From contig QANZ01037776.1 in NCBI GenBank assembly GCA_003254925.1, positions 39,167-103,166 on the forward strand: 64,000 bases of DNA, in the 5' to 3' direction. The notes below the pieces were generated by a model that searched no databases, had not been told where the DNA came from, and worked only from the letters and a program-made list of their open reading frames with translations. This DNA comes from Chamaecrista fasciculata. Lineage: Eukaryota > Streptophyta > Magnoliopsida > Fabales > Fabaceae. This document shows, in pieces, positions 46,636 through 56,971 of this stretch; position 1 is the stretch's first letter; each line of letters opens with the position of its first letter. A program made the translations under genes and the position numbers.

Positions 46636-47690
46636 TAATCAATCAAAATAATATTTTATTTCTTAGTCAATAATTTAAAGTAAAGACTAAATATAATAAG
46701 ATAGTTTTTTGGTTACCTAAATAATTTATGTAACATAAAAATTAAAAAGAAAATTATGAACAATTTAGTTTAGTTAATATATATACTTAAACTGATTGAT
46801 CAAATTTGATGAAAATTTTGAATAACTCAAATTGTTTATTTTTCAATTTAGTTTAATTTTATTTATTAGAATTAGGTCAGTTTTTTTTTTTAAACAAAAA
46901 CTCTAATTCTAATCAGTGTCCTAACTATTATTTAATTATTTATTGCATGTTAAGAATTTAATAAACCAAAAATTAAAATTAGAGTTATTCATTTGACTTT
47001 TTATAAAGTACTGTAATTTTTAGTTTGAGATATTTTTTCAACTTCTTACGTACTGCCTTAAATTTAAATACTTTCTTAATGAAAATAAAATTATTTTGAA
47101 ATCCACGCTGAACACGCAGCTTCATTTTAATGAAATAAAATTGCACAAACAGTCAACCGTTATTGGCCTGATTTCTCTCGAGACACTTATATAAATTTCA
47201 CACCTCACACCCACGCCATACTCATTTTTTTTTAGTAAAAATAAATACATTTTCGCTGATAGCAATAGGATTGATGATGAATATTTTTTATTTTTTTGGG
47301 GTATTTTATAATATATATTTGTCTAAAAAAAAACATTCAATATGTGTGAATATTTGATGTTGGGTAGGGATTTAATCATTTATGAAAGAATTCGAGCATA
47401 TCAGAAATATAGATTCAAGATACTCACATGAGAAAATCGGTCATAATGACAAACTCAGATTCACGTCTTCACATCAAATGTCACCTCTCAGATAGAGCAA
47501 GACGCGGAAAGGAAAAACTAGAATAGAGCCAATATTTGAAAATTGTTCTCGCACAATTAACTTTCTAATCCCCTCAAATGAGACTTCCCTCTACTCTATT
47601 TCACTCCCACGTTCTCAAAGCCCATGTCCCCACTCTCTTGAAACTGCTTCCTAAGAAAGGTGTGCGTGAGTATGTGTTATTGTTTTTAAT
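46636..47690. other. AT-rich spacer
   Basis: No gene or element recognised. Confidence 0.4.
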
Positions 47691-47699
47691 TATTATTAA

Positions 47700-48735
47700 A
47701 AACAATATTGGTGAAATTAAATAAAATAATCTTTTCAAAATTATTCAAAATAATTCTGATTGATATTTCCCATAAATCTCAATCAACTTTCACGATCCTT
47801 TCAATGTTAATTAATTGATCCGCTCATCAATAATAATATTTAATTATTATATATAGGATCACATTTAACTAGGTTCAATCCTCAGGCCAAAAAAAAAAAG
47901 CTTAGGTTTAATCCATCAAGGGTGGACCCATATTCCAACTTCTCCCACTCACACTCGGTGGATTGTGGGATTGTCAAAAATTTCTTCGTCTTCTCTTGCT
48001 TTCATACTTAGTGCTTTGCGGTGACCGTGTGGGCATGAGTCTTCGTTTAGGTACTTGTACTAGAAATCATTTTTATGGGACCAGCACAAGCAACCTTCTC
48101 CTTCGTGTAGCTGGAACATAAAAATTATGCCTCAAATGTCCTAGATTTAACTATATACACTTTTTAATTATGACAAATCTAATCCCTCTCAAGTCATTGC
48201 TTGACTTAGATTGTCTTCCTTGTATGCTTGGTATCCGCACTTATGACAACACAATGTCATAAGGGACATGTCAAAGACACTAGCATGGATGTGTATATTG
48301 CAATTAATCTTCCTTTCACCCAAATATCATTTAGATATGTATCAGTCGCTTTCCTAGCATGGTACCTTAGACCGTATCACTCATGATCGCAGGAAACAAT
48401 TCTAAAGTAGTAGACACTAAAGCATACCCTCATGGTATTGTCAAAGTTATAAGAACATCAATGGGAAGATGATTCCTCCCAAGGACTCACACAGCAATGA
48501 ACTAGAGACCTTTCACTTGTTTCCCTTTTTATGCGGTTCTCTCAGCACATGTGGTATGAAAGACATTCTACGGTGTCACTCTTTACTTCAAGAGCGTACG
48601 TCGCTTTTTAAATTGTCATTAAACACCATACAAACTTAAGTCTAGATAGTCTCAGTATCTAAACCCAAAATGTTCAACTCATCCCATGACGTCAACGTGG
48701 AAAGTTTGTTGTCTGGCTACAGGTATCATGGAAGT
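47700..48735 (-). mobile_element. Probable Copia 3' remnant
   Basis: On the minus strand, GTGAGTGGGAGAAGTTGGAA near 47930-47960 looks like a purine tract followed by an LTR start (TTGGAATATGGGTCCA). The DNA from 48000 to 48735 would then be the non-coding stretch before the 3' LTR. No protein domains are seen. Fossil, weak call. Confidence 0.3.
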
Positions 48736-49281
48736 GGGTTTCCATGTAACGATCCAACTTTATATGGACCTCATATTGACTAGCTACACTTTAGTCAAGG
48801 CGACATATAATTTTGTTTTTCTTCTCTACCATATCAGCTCTCTTAGCTGATTTATTGGTGAACATAAAAGTTGTTGGAGATTGTGCCCTAGGGCCAATCA
48901 TTCTATAAATGTTTTGAAAATATTGATTAATTTATGGAGATAAATTAATGGTTATCATATTATTAGCATGTTTACTATGATAACAGTCCGTGATTAATTA
49001 TGAGATAATTAATCTAAATTTGTCCTTGGTCGATTGTTTTCGTGGGAGCGAAAATGAACTAAGACCAGCATGACCTCGGTGCATAGAGATGCATGCACTA
49101 GATGCTGGGACGAGAGTCATGGTGCAATTACGTAAGGGGTTACGAGTTGCTGGACTAACCCGGAGAGTCCTGCATGGGTTTAGTCATCAGCTTGCCTCTC
49201 CTGTACGCCTGTCACGACGCCTTAGACCTGAGGTCATCATTATTCCGGCGTTGCAGTTGTCAGACTTTGGCTTAGTCTAAC

Positions 49282-49971
49282 NNNNNNNNNNNNNNNNNNN
49301 NNNNNNNNNNNNNNNNNNNNNNNNNNNNNNNNNNNNNNNNNNNNNNNNNNNNNNNNNNNNNNNNNNNNNNNNNNNNNNNNNNNNNNNNNNNNNNNNNNNN
49401 NNNNNNNNNNNNNNNNNNNNNNNNNNNNNNNNNNNNNNNNNNNNNNNNNNNNNNNNNNNNNNNNNNNNNNNNNNNNNNNNNNNNNNNNNNNNNNNNNNNN
49501 NNNNNNNNNNNNNNNNNNNNNNNNNNNNNNNNNNNNNNNNNNNNNNNNNNNNNNNNNNNNNNNNNNNNNNNNNNNNNNNNNNNNNNNNNNNNNNNNNNNN
49601 NNNNNNNNNNNNNNNNNNNNNNNNNNNNNNNNNNNNNNNNNNNNNNNNNNNNNNNNNNNNNNNNNNNNNNNNNNNNNNNNNNNNNNNNNNNNNNNNNNNN
49701 NNNNNNNNNNNNNNNNNNNNNNNNNNNNNNNNNNNNNNNNNNNNNNNNNNNNNNNNNNNNNNNNNNNNNNNNNNNNNNNNNNNNNNNNNNNNNNNNNNNN
49801 NNNNNNNNNNNNNNNNNNNNNNNNNNNNNNNNNNNNNNNNNNNNNNNNNNNNNNNNNNNNNNNNNNNNNNNNNNNNNNNNNNNNNNNNNNNNNNNNNNNN
49901 NNNNNNNNNNNNNNNNNNNNNNNNNNNNNNNNNNNNNNNNNNNNNNNNNNNNNNNNNNNNNNNNNNNNNNN
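49282..49971. other. Assembly gap (690 N)
   Basis: Undetermined bases in the middle of an inverted pair of LTR sequences. Open frames spanning it are artefacts. Confidence 0.99.
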
Positions 49972-50214
49972 TGAGAGATACTCACCAAATCTTTTGAATT
50001 TCAAATCTCCATTTGAATTTCAAATATTATTTGAATTAAATAAAACATTTTTATTTATCCAAATAACACCCCAAGAGGCGCCACCCTCTTAATATATTTA
50101 GGAATTTTATAATTCAATAATTTCCTAACTCTTAGGAACATTATCTGAATTATTTTCCTAATATTTAAATTGTCTATAATTAATCTCATTAAGTATATAC
50201 AATTATTAATATTT

Positions 50215-50983
50215 GGCTTAAGTGCACTTTTGGTCCCATAACTATGACAAAGGTTTCATTTTGGTCCCATAACTTTTTTTGTTGCAATTTTGGTCCCATA
50301 ACTTCTCAAAAGGTTCCACCGTTAGTCCCTTGGTGAATTCCATCCATATTTAGCTGTTAAGTATGACGTGGTATAGTAACTAGGATCATGATGTGGCGAA
50401 ATAAGATGAAGTGGACTGAAATAGGATCTATATGCAACATATTAAAACTTATCTATACCCAATCACCATATGTACAAAGAGTGGTACTGACAGGGACCAA
50501 TCTGGTGGGGAAGAAGAGACTTCAAGCAGAAGGCACCGACGATGTCGATGGGATCCTCAGCCAGAGTCGAACGACCAAAGCGGCGGCGACGGCAAATTGG
50601 GAAGCGGAACGAGGAAGAGGAAGTCCCGTTGGGCTGACGAGGAAGAAGAAGTACCACTCTTTGTATATATTGTGGTTGGGTATACATAAGTTTTAATATG
50701 TTGCATATAGATCCTATTTCAATCCATTTCATCTTATTTTGCCACATCATGATCCTAGTCACAATGTCACGACATACTTAACGGCTAAATATGGATGGAA
50801 TTCACCAAGGGACTAACGGTGGAACCTTTTGAGAAGTTATGAGACCAAAATTGCAATAAAAAAAGTTATGGGACCAAAATGAAACATTTGTCATAGTTAT
50901 GGGACCAAAATTGCAACAAAAAAAGTTATGGGACCAAAATGAAACCTTTGTCATAGTTATGGGACCAAAAGTGCACTTAAGCC
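50215..50983 (+). mobile_element. Candidate Pack-MULE carrying an SF1-like fragment
   Basis: It is 769 bp. The ends GGCTTAAGTGCACTTTTGGT and CCAAAAGTGCACTTAAGCC are inverted repeats that extend about 275-330 bases inward, including GGATCATGATGTGGC and AACTTATCTATACCCAATCA on the left with their complements on the right. The perfect 9-bp duplication TTAATATTT lies at 50206-50214 and 50984-50992, the mark of Mutator-type insertion. The unique core (about 50490-50655) is GC-rich and unlike the arms. One plus frame reads [13 protein letters not shown], then [15 protein letters not shown], then [17 protein letters not shown]. From memory this follows the N-terminus of plant splicing factor SF1. 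No transposase is present, so it must be mobilised in trans. Confidence 0.75.
50495..50653 (+). pseudogene. Captured SF1 (branch-point binding protein) exon fragment
   Basis: About 53 codons inside the MULE, without a start of their own. The [12 protein letters not shown] stretch, and the [10 protein letters not shown] stretch before it, correspond to the basic-Arg-Trp U2AF-ligand motifs near the N-terminus of SF1. In SF1 the Trp of this motif binds U2AF65. KH, zinc-knuckle and RRM parts of SF1 are absent. The frame remains open into both arms (50432-50689), so a small chimeric peptide is conceivable but unproven. Confidence 0.65.
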
Positions 50984-53309
50984 TTAATATTTAAATTTGT
51001 CCCACAAATCTAAATATGTCATCTGTAGATTAATTAAGACAAGACATAATGTCCCAGACATTTCCTCTGTGTCTCAAATTGTGTCACTCGCGTGACCCAC
51101 GAATTAACCCTAATTCGTGTCCCACTCGAATGGTGTTCAGTTCCTGCTCGTGTGTGACCCAGCAGGCCCCACGTGAAGTTGGCAGTAGGGCATCCCCATG
51201 ACCTACAAGTTGTGAGCGGACTCTAGCAAGCCATCACAACTACCCAAAATTCGTGAGTTATCGTTTGGTAACAAAAAACGACTTAACCTCAGTACCTCCG
51301 TGTCAGAGATCCGATTGTCCTACGATATCTTGGTCATGGACTAGGCACAGGTATGTCATCCATAATCCAAACCTCAACTTTCTCGATTCCTTGAGTAAGT
51401 CCCAAATCCCAGCGTGGCCACGCATTTTCCTGGACAGACTCATCGAGGGCGCCAGTTAGATATCTCTCATCTTAATGAGGGACAAAATCCCATTTTGGCC
51501 AATCCACATTCCACAGCAAAGCAATCAACCAGACCCGTACTCAGTCCGTATAACTACCCTGTTACGGGCAGCGTTAGACTAAGCCAAAGTCTGACAACTG
51601 CAACGCCAGAATAGTCATTGACCTCAGGTCAAAGGCATCGCTACAGGCGTACTAGGAGAGACTAGCTGATGACTAAACCCATGCAGGACTCTCCGGGTCA
51701 GTCCAGCAATTCGTAACCACCTTACGTAATTGCACCATGACTCTCGTCCCAGCATCTAGTGCGTGCATCTCATGCACCGAGGTCATGCTGGTCTTAGTTC
51801 ATTTTTGCTCCCACAAAAATAATCGACCAGGGACAAGTTTAGATTAATTATCTCATAATTAATCTTGGATGTTATCATAGTAAACATACAAATAATATGA
51901 CAACTCATTAATTTATCTTCCATAAATTAATAATATGTTCACAACATATTTATCACAAAAAACGATTGGCCCTAGGGCACAATCTCCAACACTTTTGGCA
52001 TTTTAGATTAATAAAATTGTTTTATTAATTTAATTCATGAATTTGAATTCAAAAGATTTGATGGAGATATCAAAAGATTTGAATTCAAATAGATTTGGTG
52101 AGATCTCAACTCAGGATCTTTGGAGAATCATGAATTCCTAAGAGTTAGGAATGTTTTTGATTTATAAAATTCCAAAGATAATATAAGGGAGCATGGCGCC
52201 ATCTTGGAGGATCTTTAAGGGAGATTTGATCTCTCATTTGATTCTCTAAGATTACGATTTGAATTTAAATTAAATATTAAAGTAATATTATAATTTGAAA
52301 TTCAATTTATGAAGCCAAATTATTATGATTATGGAATTATAATAATGCTCTAAATATAATTATAAGAAACCCTAGGCTAGGCGCCTAAGGGTGAAGAATA
52401 GAGAGAGCTCACTTGTGCAATTTTCATCCTCCTTGTTGAGAGAGATAGAAAATCGCCATTCTCAAAAAACCTAGCTTTCCAAGTGAGGAAAAATTTTGGC
52501 TCTCATGAGTTGAGAGAGGAAAAATCGAGTTTGCCTAAGGGGTTAGGAAATTCGATTTGAGGTTACCAAAATTAGGGTTTGTGAGAGAAGGAAAAACAAG
52601 AAGGAGTTCTTGTTGGGGCTTTCCTTTTGCGCCACCTTGTTTGATTCAAGAAGGAGTTCTTGAAGTCAAAGTCACTGTAGATTGGTCCCTTGTTCTTTTG
52701 GAGAAAAGAGCAGAAGGCTAGCACCTTGGTGCCCGGAAAACTGTTCGTGTGGATCACCGGCAGAGGGAGGACGCTGCGAGTGGACTCCTAGGACACGCCT
52801 TGTACAACCAACCGATTGAAACTCGTGAGGTATACCACTATCTAAAAGTTTTAAATTCTACTAGCGGATCCGTTCGGGAATTTTAGGACTTGGCGCGTTT
52901 TATTTTTAATTTTATATTTGCTTCCGCTGCGTTAGGCGCTTAGAATTCCGAACAAAAGTCTCATCTTTGTTCACTCCTCTTGAGTGCCAAAGGAGGTTGC
53001 TCGTGTGAGAGAGTCAACCTTTCTATCTGTTCGACATATTAGACATTGTATACACTTAAACACATAAAAATATGATGACGGAAAAAATACAATAACATTA
53101 ATTGAAAAAAATAAATGTATTACATAAAGTCTGCATATCATATTTTGCACATGACTAGCGCTAGCATGTGTTCTTTAAAAACCTTCTCTCCTATTGGTTT
53201 TGTTAGGGGGTTTGCTGTCATACATTTGGTTGAAATGTATTCTATAGACACTATCTTTTGTGCAATATAATCTTTGACAAAATTGTACTTGATGTCAATG
53301 TGCGTTTGT

Positions 53310-54910
53310 GGGCATGACTAGGTTAAAGGATACACAAAATAGAAAGGCATTGATTATGATGACACGTTTTCACCAGTTGTGCATTTCAACTCTATTAGAC
53401 ATATTCTGGCAATATTGAAAAATTTAGATTTTGAATTACATCAAATGGATGTAAAATTCGCATTTTTAAATGGTGATCTGGATGAAGAAATCTATATGGA
53501 ACAACTATTAGGTTTCATTGAAAAAGGAAAAGAGATCAAAGTTCGTAAACTTAAGAAATCCATTTATGGATTAAAATAACCATGTAGATAGTGGTATTTG
53601 AAGTTTCACAAAGCAGTGACTTCATACGACTTCCTAAATGATAGAAATAGACCACTGCGTCTAGATTAAGTAGTTTCAGGGTAATTTTGTTATATTATCC
53701 TTATATGTAGGCGATATACTATTGGCCGGAAATAGTTTAGATTTTGTGACGGCTGTTAAAGAATAGCTTTCAATGAATTTTGAGATGAAAGATGAGAGAG
53801 GCAGAATACATTCTTGGAGTTAAGATCCAAAGAGATCGTTCAAAGCGAATTCTCTCTCTTTCACATGAGAATTATATTCATAAGATCCTGGAACGTTTCA
53901 ACATGGTAGACTGCAAACCCATGGGTACCCCAGTAGCTACCGGTGTAGCCGTGAGTCTTAATAAGTGTCCCAAAACCGAAACGGAGAAAAAGAAAATGGA
54001 AAGAGTTCCATATGCTAGTGTTGTTGGCAGTTTGATGTATGCAATGTTGTGTACTAGACCAGGCATATGCTATGCAGTTGGATTGGTAAATAGATTCCAG
54101 TCAAACCCGGTGAGAAGCATTGGAAAGCAATAAAGATGATCTTGCGATACTTGAAGGGCACTTCCAACTACGCATTGTGCTACGTAGGAAGTGACTTACA
54201 CCTTGTTGGATACTCCGATGCTGATGTAGGCGGTGACGAAGAGGAACGAAGATCAACTTCAAGTTATACCTTCTTGCTCAACAACGACGCCATATGTTGG
54301 AGTATAAGAACCAAACGTGCATTGCCTTACTTTCAATGGAGGCTGAATTTGTGGCATGCACATCATCAGTACAAGAAGCTCTATGGCTGAAGAGGTTTAT
54401 AGAACATCTTGGATTTTGAAATGAGAGTACCAATCACATTGACATCAAGTAAAATATTTTCAGAGATTATATTGCACAAAAGATAGTGTCTATAGAATAC
54501 ATTTCAACCAAATGTATGATAGCAGACCCCCTAACGAAACCATTAGGAGAGAATGTTATTAAAGAACACATGCTAGCACTAGGCATGCACAAAATATGAT
54601 ATGAAAACTTTATGTAATACATTTATTTTTTTATTAAAGTTACTGTGTTTTTTCCGTCATCATATTTTTCTGTGTTTAGTTGTATACAATGTCTAGTATG
54701 TTGTATAGGTAGAAAGGTTGACGCTTTCACACGAGTAACCGCCTTTGGCACTCAAGAGGAGTGAACAAAGATGAGACTTTTGTGTTCACCAGTAAATCAA
54801 CTAAGAGAGTTGATATGGTGGAGAAGAAACACAAAATTATATGTCTCCTTTACTAAAGTGTAGCTGGTCAAGATGAGGTCCATATAAAGTTGGATCGTTA
54901 CATGGAAACC
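53310..54910 (+). mobile_element. Angela-like Copia internal remnant (RT and RNase H)
   Basis: It holds recognisable reverse transcriptase (LHQMDVKFAFLNGDLDEEIY, KLKKSIYGLK) and RNase H (YASVVGSLMYAMLCTRPGIC, RYLKGTSNYALCY, GYSDADVGG) segments, followed by the non-coding 3' region that meets the LTR at 54911. It is broken, with several interruptions, and its 5' part is missing. It joins a reversed copy of its own 3' region at about 53305. Confidence 0.85.
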
Positions 54911-56971
54911 TGTTGGAGATTGTGCCCTAGGGCCAATCATTTTATGTGAAATGTTATGAACATTTGGATTAATTTATAGAGATAAATTAATGTGTTATCA
55001 TATTATTAGCATGTTTACTATGATAGCGTCCGTGATTAATTATGAGATAATTAATCTAAATTTGTCCCTGGTCGATTGTTTTCGTGGGAACGAAAATGAA
55101 CTAAGGCCAGCATGACCTCGGTGCATAGAGATGCATGCACTAGATGCTGGGACGAGAGTCATGGTGCAATTACGTAAGGGGTTACGAGTTGCTGGACTGA
55201 CCCGGAGAGTCCTGCATGGGTTTAGTCATCAGCTTGCCTCTCCTGTACGCCTGTCGCGATGCCTTAGACCCGAGGTCATCATTATTCCGGCGTTGCAGTT
55301 GTCAGACTTTGGCTTAGTCTAACGTTGCCCGTAATAGGGTAGCCATAAGGGCTGAGTACGGGTTTGGTTGATTGCCGTGCATAGGAATGTGGATTGGCCA
55401 AGATGGGATTTTGTCCCTCATTAGATGGGAGATATCTAACTGGCGACCTCGATGAGTCTGTCCAAGGAAAGGAGTGGCCACTCAGGAAATTGGGACTTAC
55501 TCAGCGAATCGAGAAAGTTGTGGTTTGGATTATGGATGACTTTCCTGTGCCTAATCCATGACCAAGATATCGTAGGACAATAGGGTCTATGACAAGGTGG
55601 TACTAAGGTTAAGTCGGTTTTGGTAAAAACGATAACTCACGTGTGTTTGGGTAGTCGTTATGGCTTACTAGAGTCCGCTCACGACTTGTAGGTCATGGAG
55701 ATGACTTGCTGCCAACTTCACGTGGGGCCTGCTGGGTCACACATGAGCAGGATCAGGACACCGCTTAAAGGGACACGAATTAGGGTTAATTCGTGGGTCA
55801 CTCGGTGGCACAATTTAAGACACAGCGAAATGTTTGGGACATTAAGTCTTGTCTTAATTAATCTACAGTTGTGAAATATTTAAATTTGTGGGACAAGTTT
55901 AAATATAATAATTGTTAAATAATTAATGGGGATTAATTATTTACAATTAAAATATTAGGGAAAAATAATCCAGATAAGGTTCCTAAAAGTTAGGAAATTA
56001 TTGAATTATAAAATTCCCCAATATTAATTTGAGGGTGGCGCCTCTTAGTTTAATTTTGGATTAATAAAATTGTTTTATTAATTTAAATAATAAGTTTGAA
56101 TTCAAAAAGATTTGATGGAGATATCAAAAGATTTGATTCAAATAGATTTGGTGAGATCTTAACTCCGTATCTTTGGAGAATTATGAATTCCTAAGAGTTA
56201 GGAATGTTTTTGATTTATGAAATTTCAAGATAAAATTTGAGGAGGATGGCGTATTCTCTTGTGGGTCCCATGGGAAGATTTGATCTTCTATTTGATTCTC
56301 AGAGATTGCATTTTGAATTCAAATTGAAATATTAAGGTAATATTTTAATTGTAAATTCAAGTCCTATAATTATAATATTATCAGAATATCATGATTTTTG
56401 GAATAATAAAATCAAATATTATATCTATATATAGGGGAGCAAGTCGACTTGCCCCCCAAGTCTAACCCTAGCTTTATGATTTTCTTCCTCCTTGTAGAGA
56501 GAGAGTGAAAATCGCCCTTTGCACCTAGAGAGAGAAAAGTCGATTTTTCTAAGAGTTAGAGAGAATCCACTTGGCTCCAAAAACTAGGGTTTGTGAGAAT
56601 AGAGAATTTCAAGAAGGTGTTCTTGTGGGGCTTCTCTATTGCACCACTTTAGTCCTTTTGTTTCAAGAAGGAGTTCTTGAGTTCAAAAGCTTTGTAGATT
56701 GGTCCCTGATTCTTTTGGAGAAAAGAACAGAAGGCTAGCACCTTGGTGCCCAAGAAACTGTTCGTGTGGATCACCGGCAGAGGGAGAACGCTGAGAGTGG
56801 ACTCTTTGCACACGCCTTGTACAACCAGCCGATTGAAACTCGTGAGGTATACCACTATCTAAAAGTTTTAAATTCTGCTAGCGGATTCTGTCGGGAATTC
56901 TAGGACTAGGCGCTTTAAAGTTTTTTTATTTTTTCTGCTTCCGCTGCGTTTGGCGCCTAGGATTCCCAACA
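54911..56971 (+). mobile_element. LTR, Angela/BARE-like Copia, 2061 bp
   Basis: Starts TGTTGGAGATTGTGCCCTAG and ends GCCTAGGATTCCCAACA. The primer site GTGGTATCAGAGCC follows immediately (56972-56985), so it serves as the 5' LTR of the gag-pol region to its right. It also directly follows the RT-RNase H remnant on its left, as a 3' LTR would. This LTR-internal-LTR-internal order is typical of recombined or stacked elements. Confidence 0.9.

Larger units (their letters stand above)
49972..51991 (-). mobile_element. Reversed Angela-like LTR, partial
   Basis: Read on the minus strand it starts at 51991 with TGTTGGAGATTGTGCCCTAG and proceeds through GACGAGAGTCATGGTGCAAT and GGGGCCTGCTGGGTCACAC to about the middle of the LTR, where the gap begins. 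The remaining 3' part is not visible. It is interrupted by the candidate Pack-MULE at 50215-50983. Confidence 0.75.
48872..52954 (+). mobile_element. Solo LTR, Angela/BARE-like Copia, with nested insertions
   Basis: Begins TGTTGGAGATTGTGCCCTAG and ends CTTCCGCTGCGTTAGGCGCT through CCGAACA. It is flanked by the perfect 5-bp duplication AAAGT (48867-48871 and 52955-52959). No internal domains lie between its halves. It has the same start and end as the LTR at 54911-56971. Its middle is occupied by the N run and a reversed LTR copy (49972-51991), which itself holds a MULE. Confidence 0.75.
48736..53300 (-). mobile_element. Reversed Angela-like Copia 3' remnant, split by a solo LTR
   Basis: 48736-48871 and 52955-53295 are, on the minus strand, one continuous copy of the post-RNase-H region seen in plus orientation at about 54480-54908. 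The break point is exactly the solo LTR at 48872-52954. The remnant has no LTR of its own visible here. It is truncated and ancient compared with the LTR inside it. Confidence 0.7.

Noticed and set aside
49089-49280. 63-codon frame seen again at 55131-55322
   Set aside because: It lies in the 5' half of the Angela-like LTR and repeats only because the LTR repeats; LTRs of this family are non-coding there.
49240-50004. Frames of more than 200 codons across the N run
   Set aside because: They consist almost wholly of undetermined bases.
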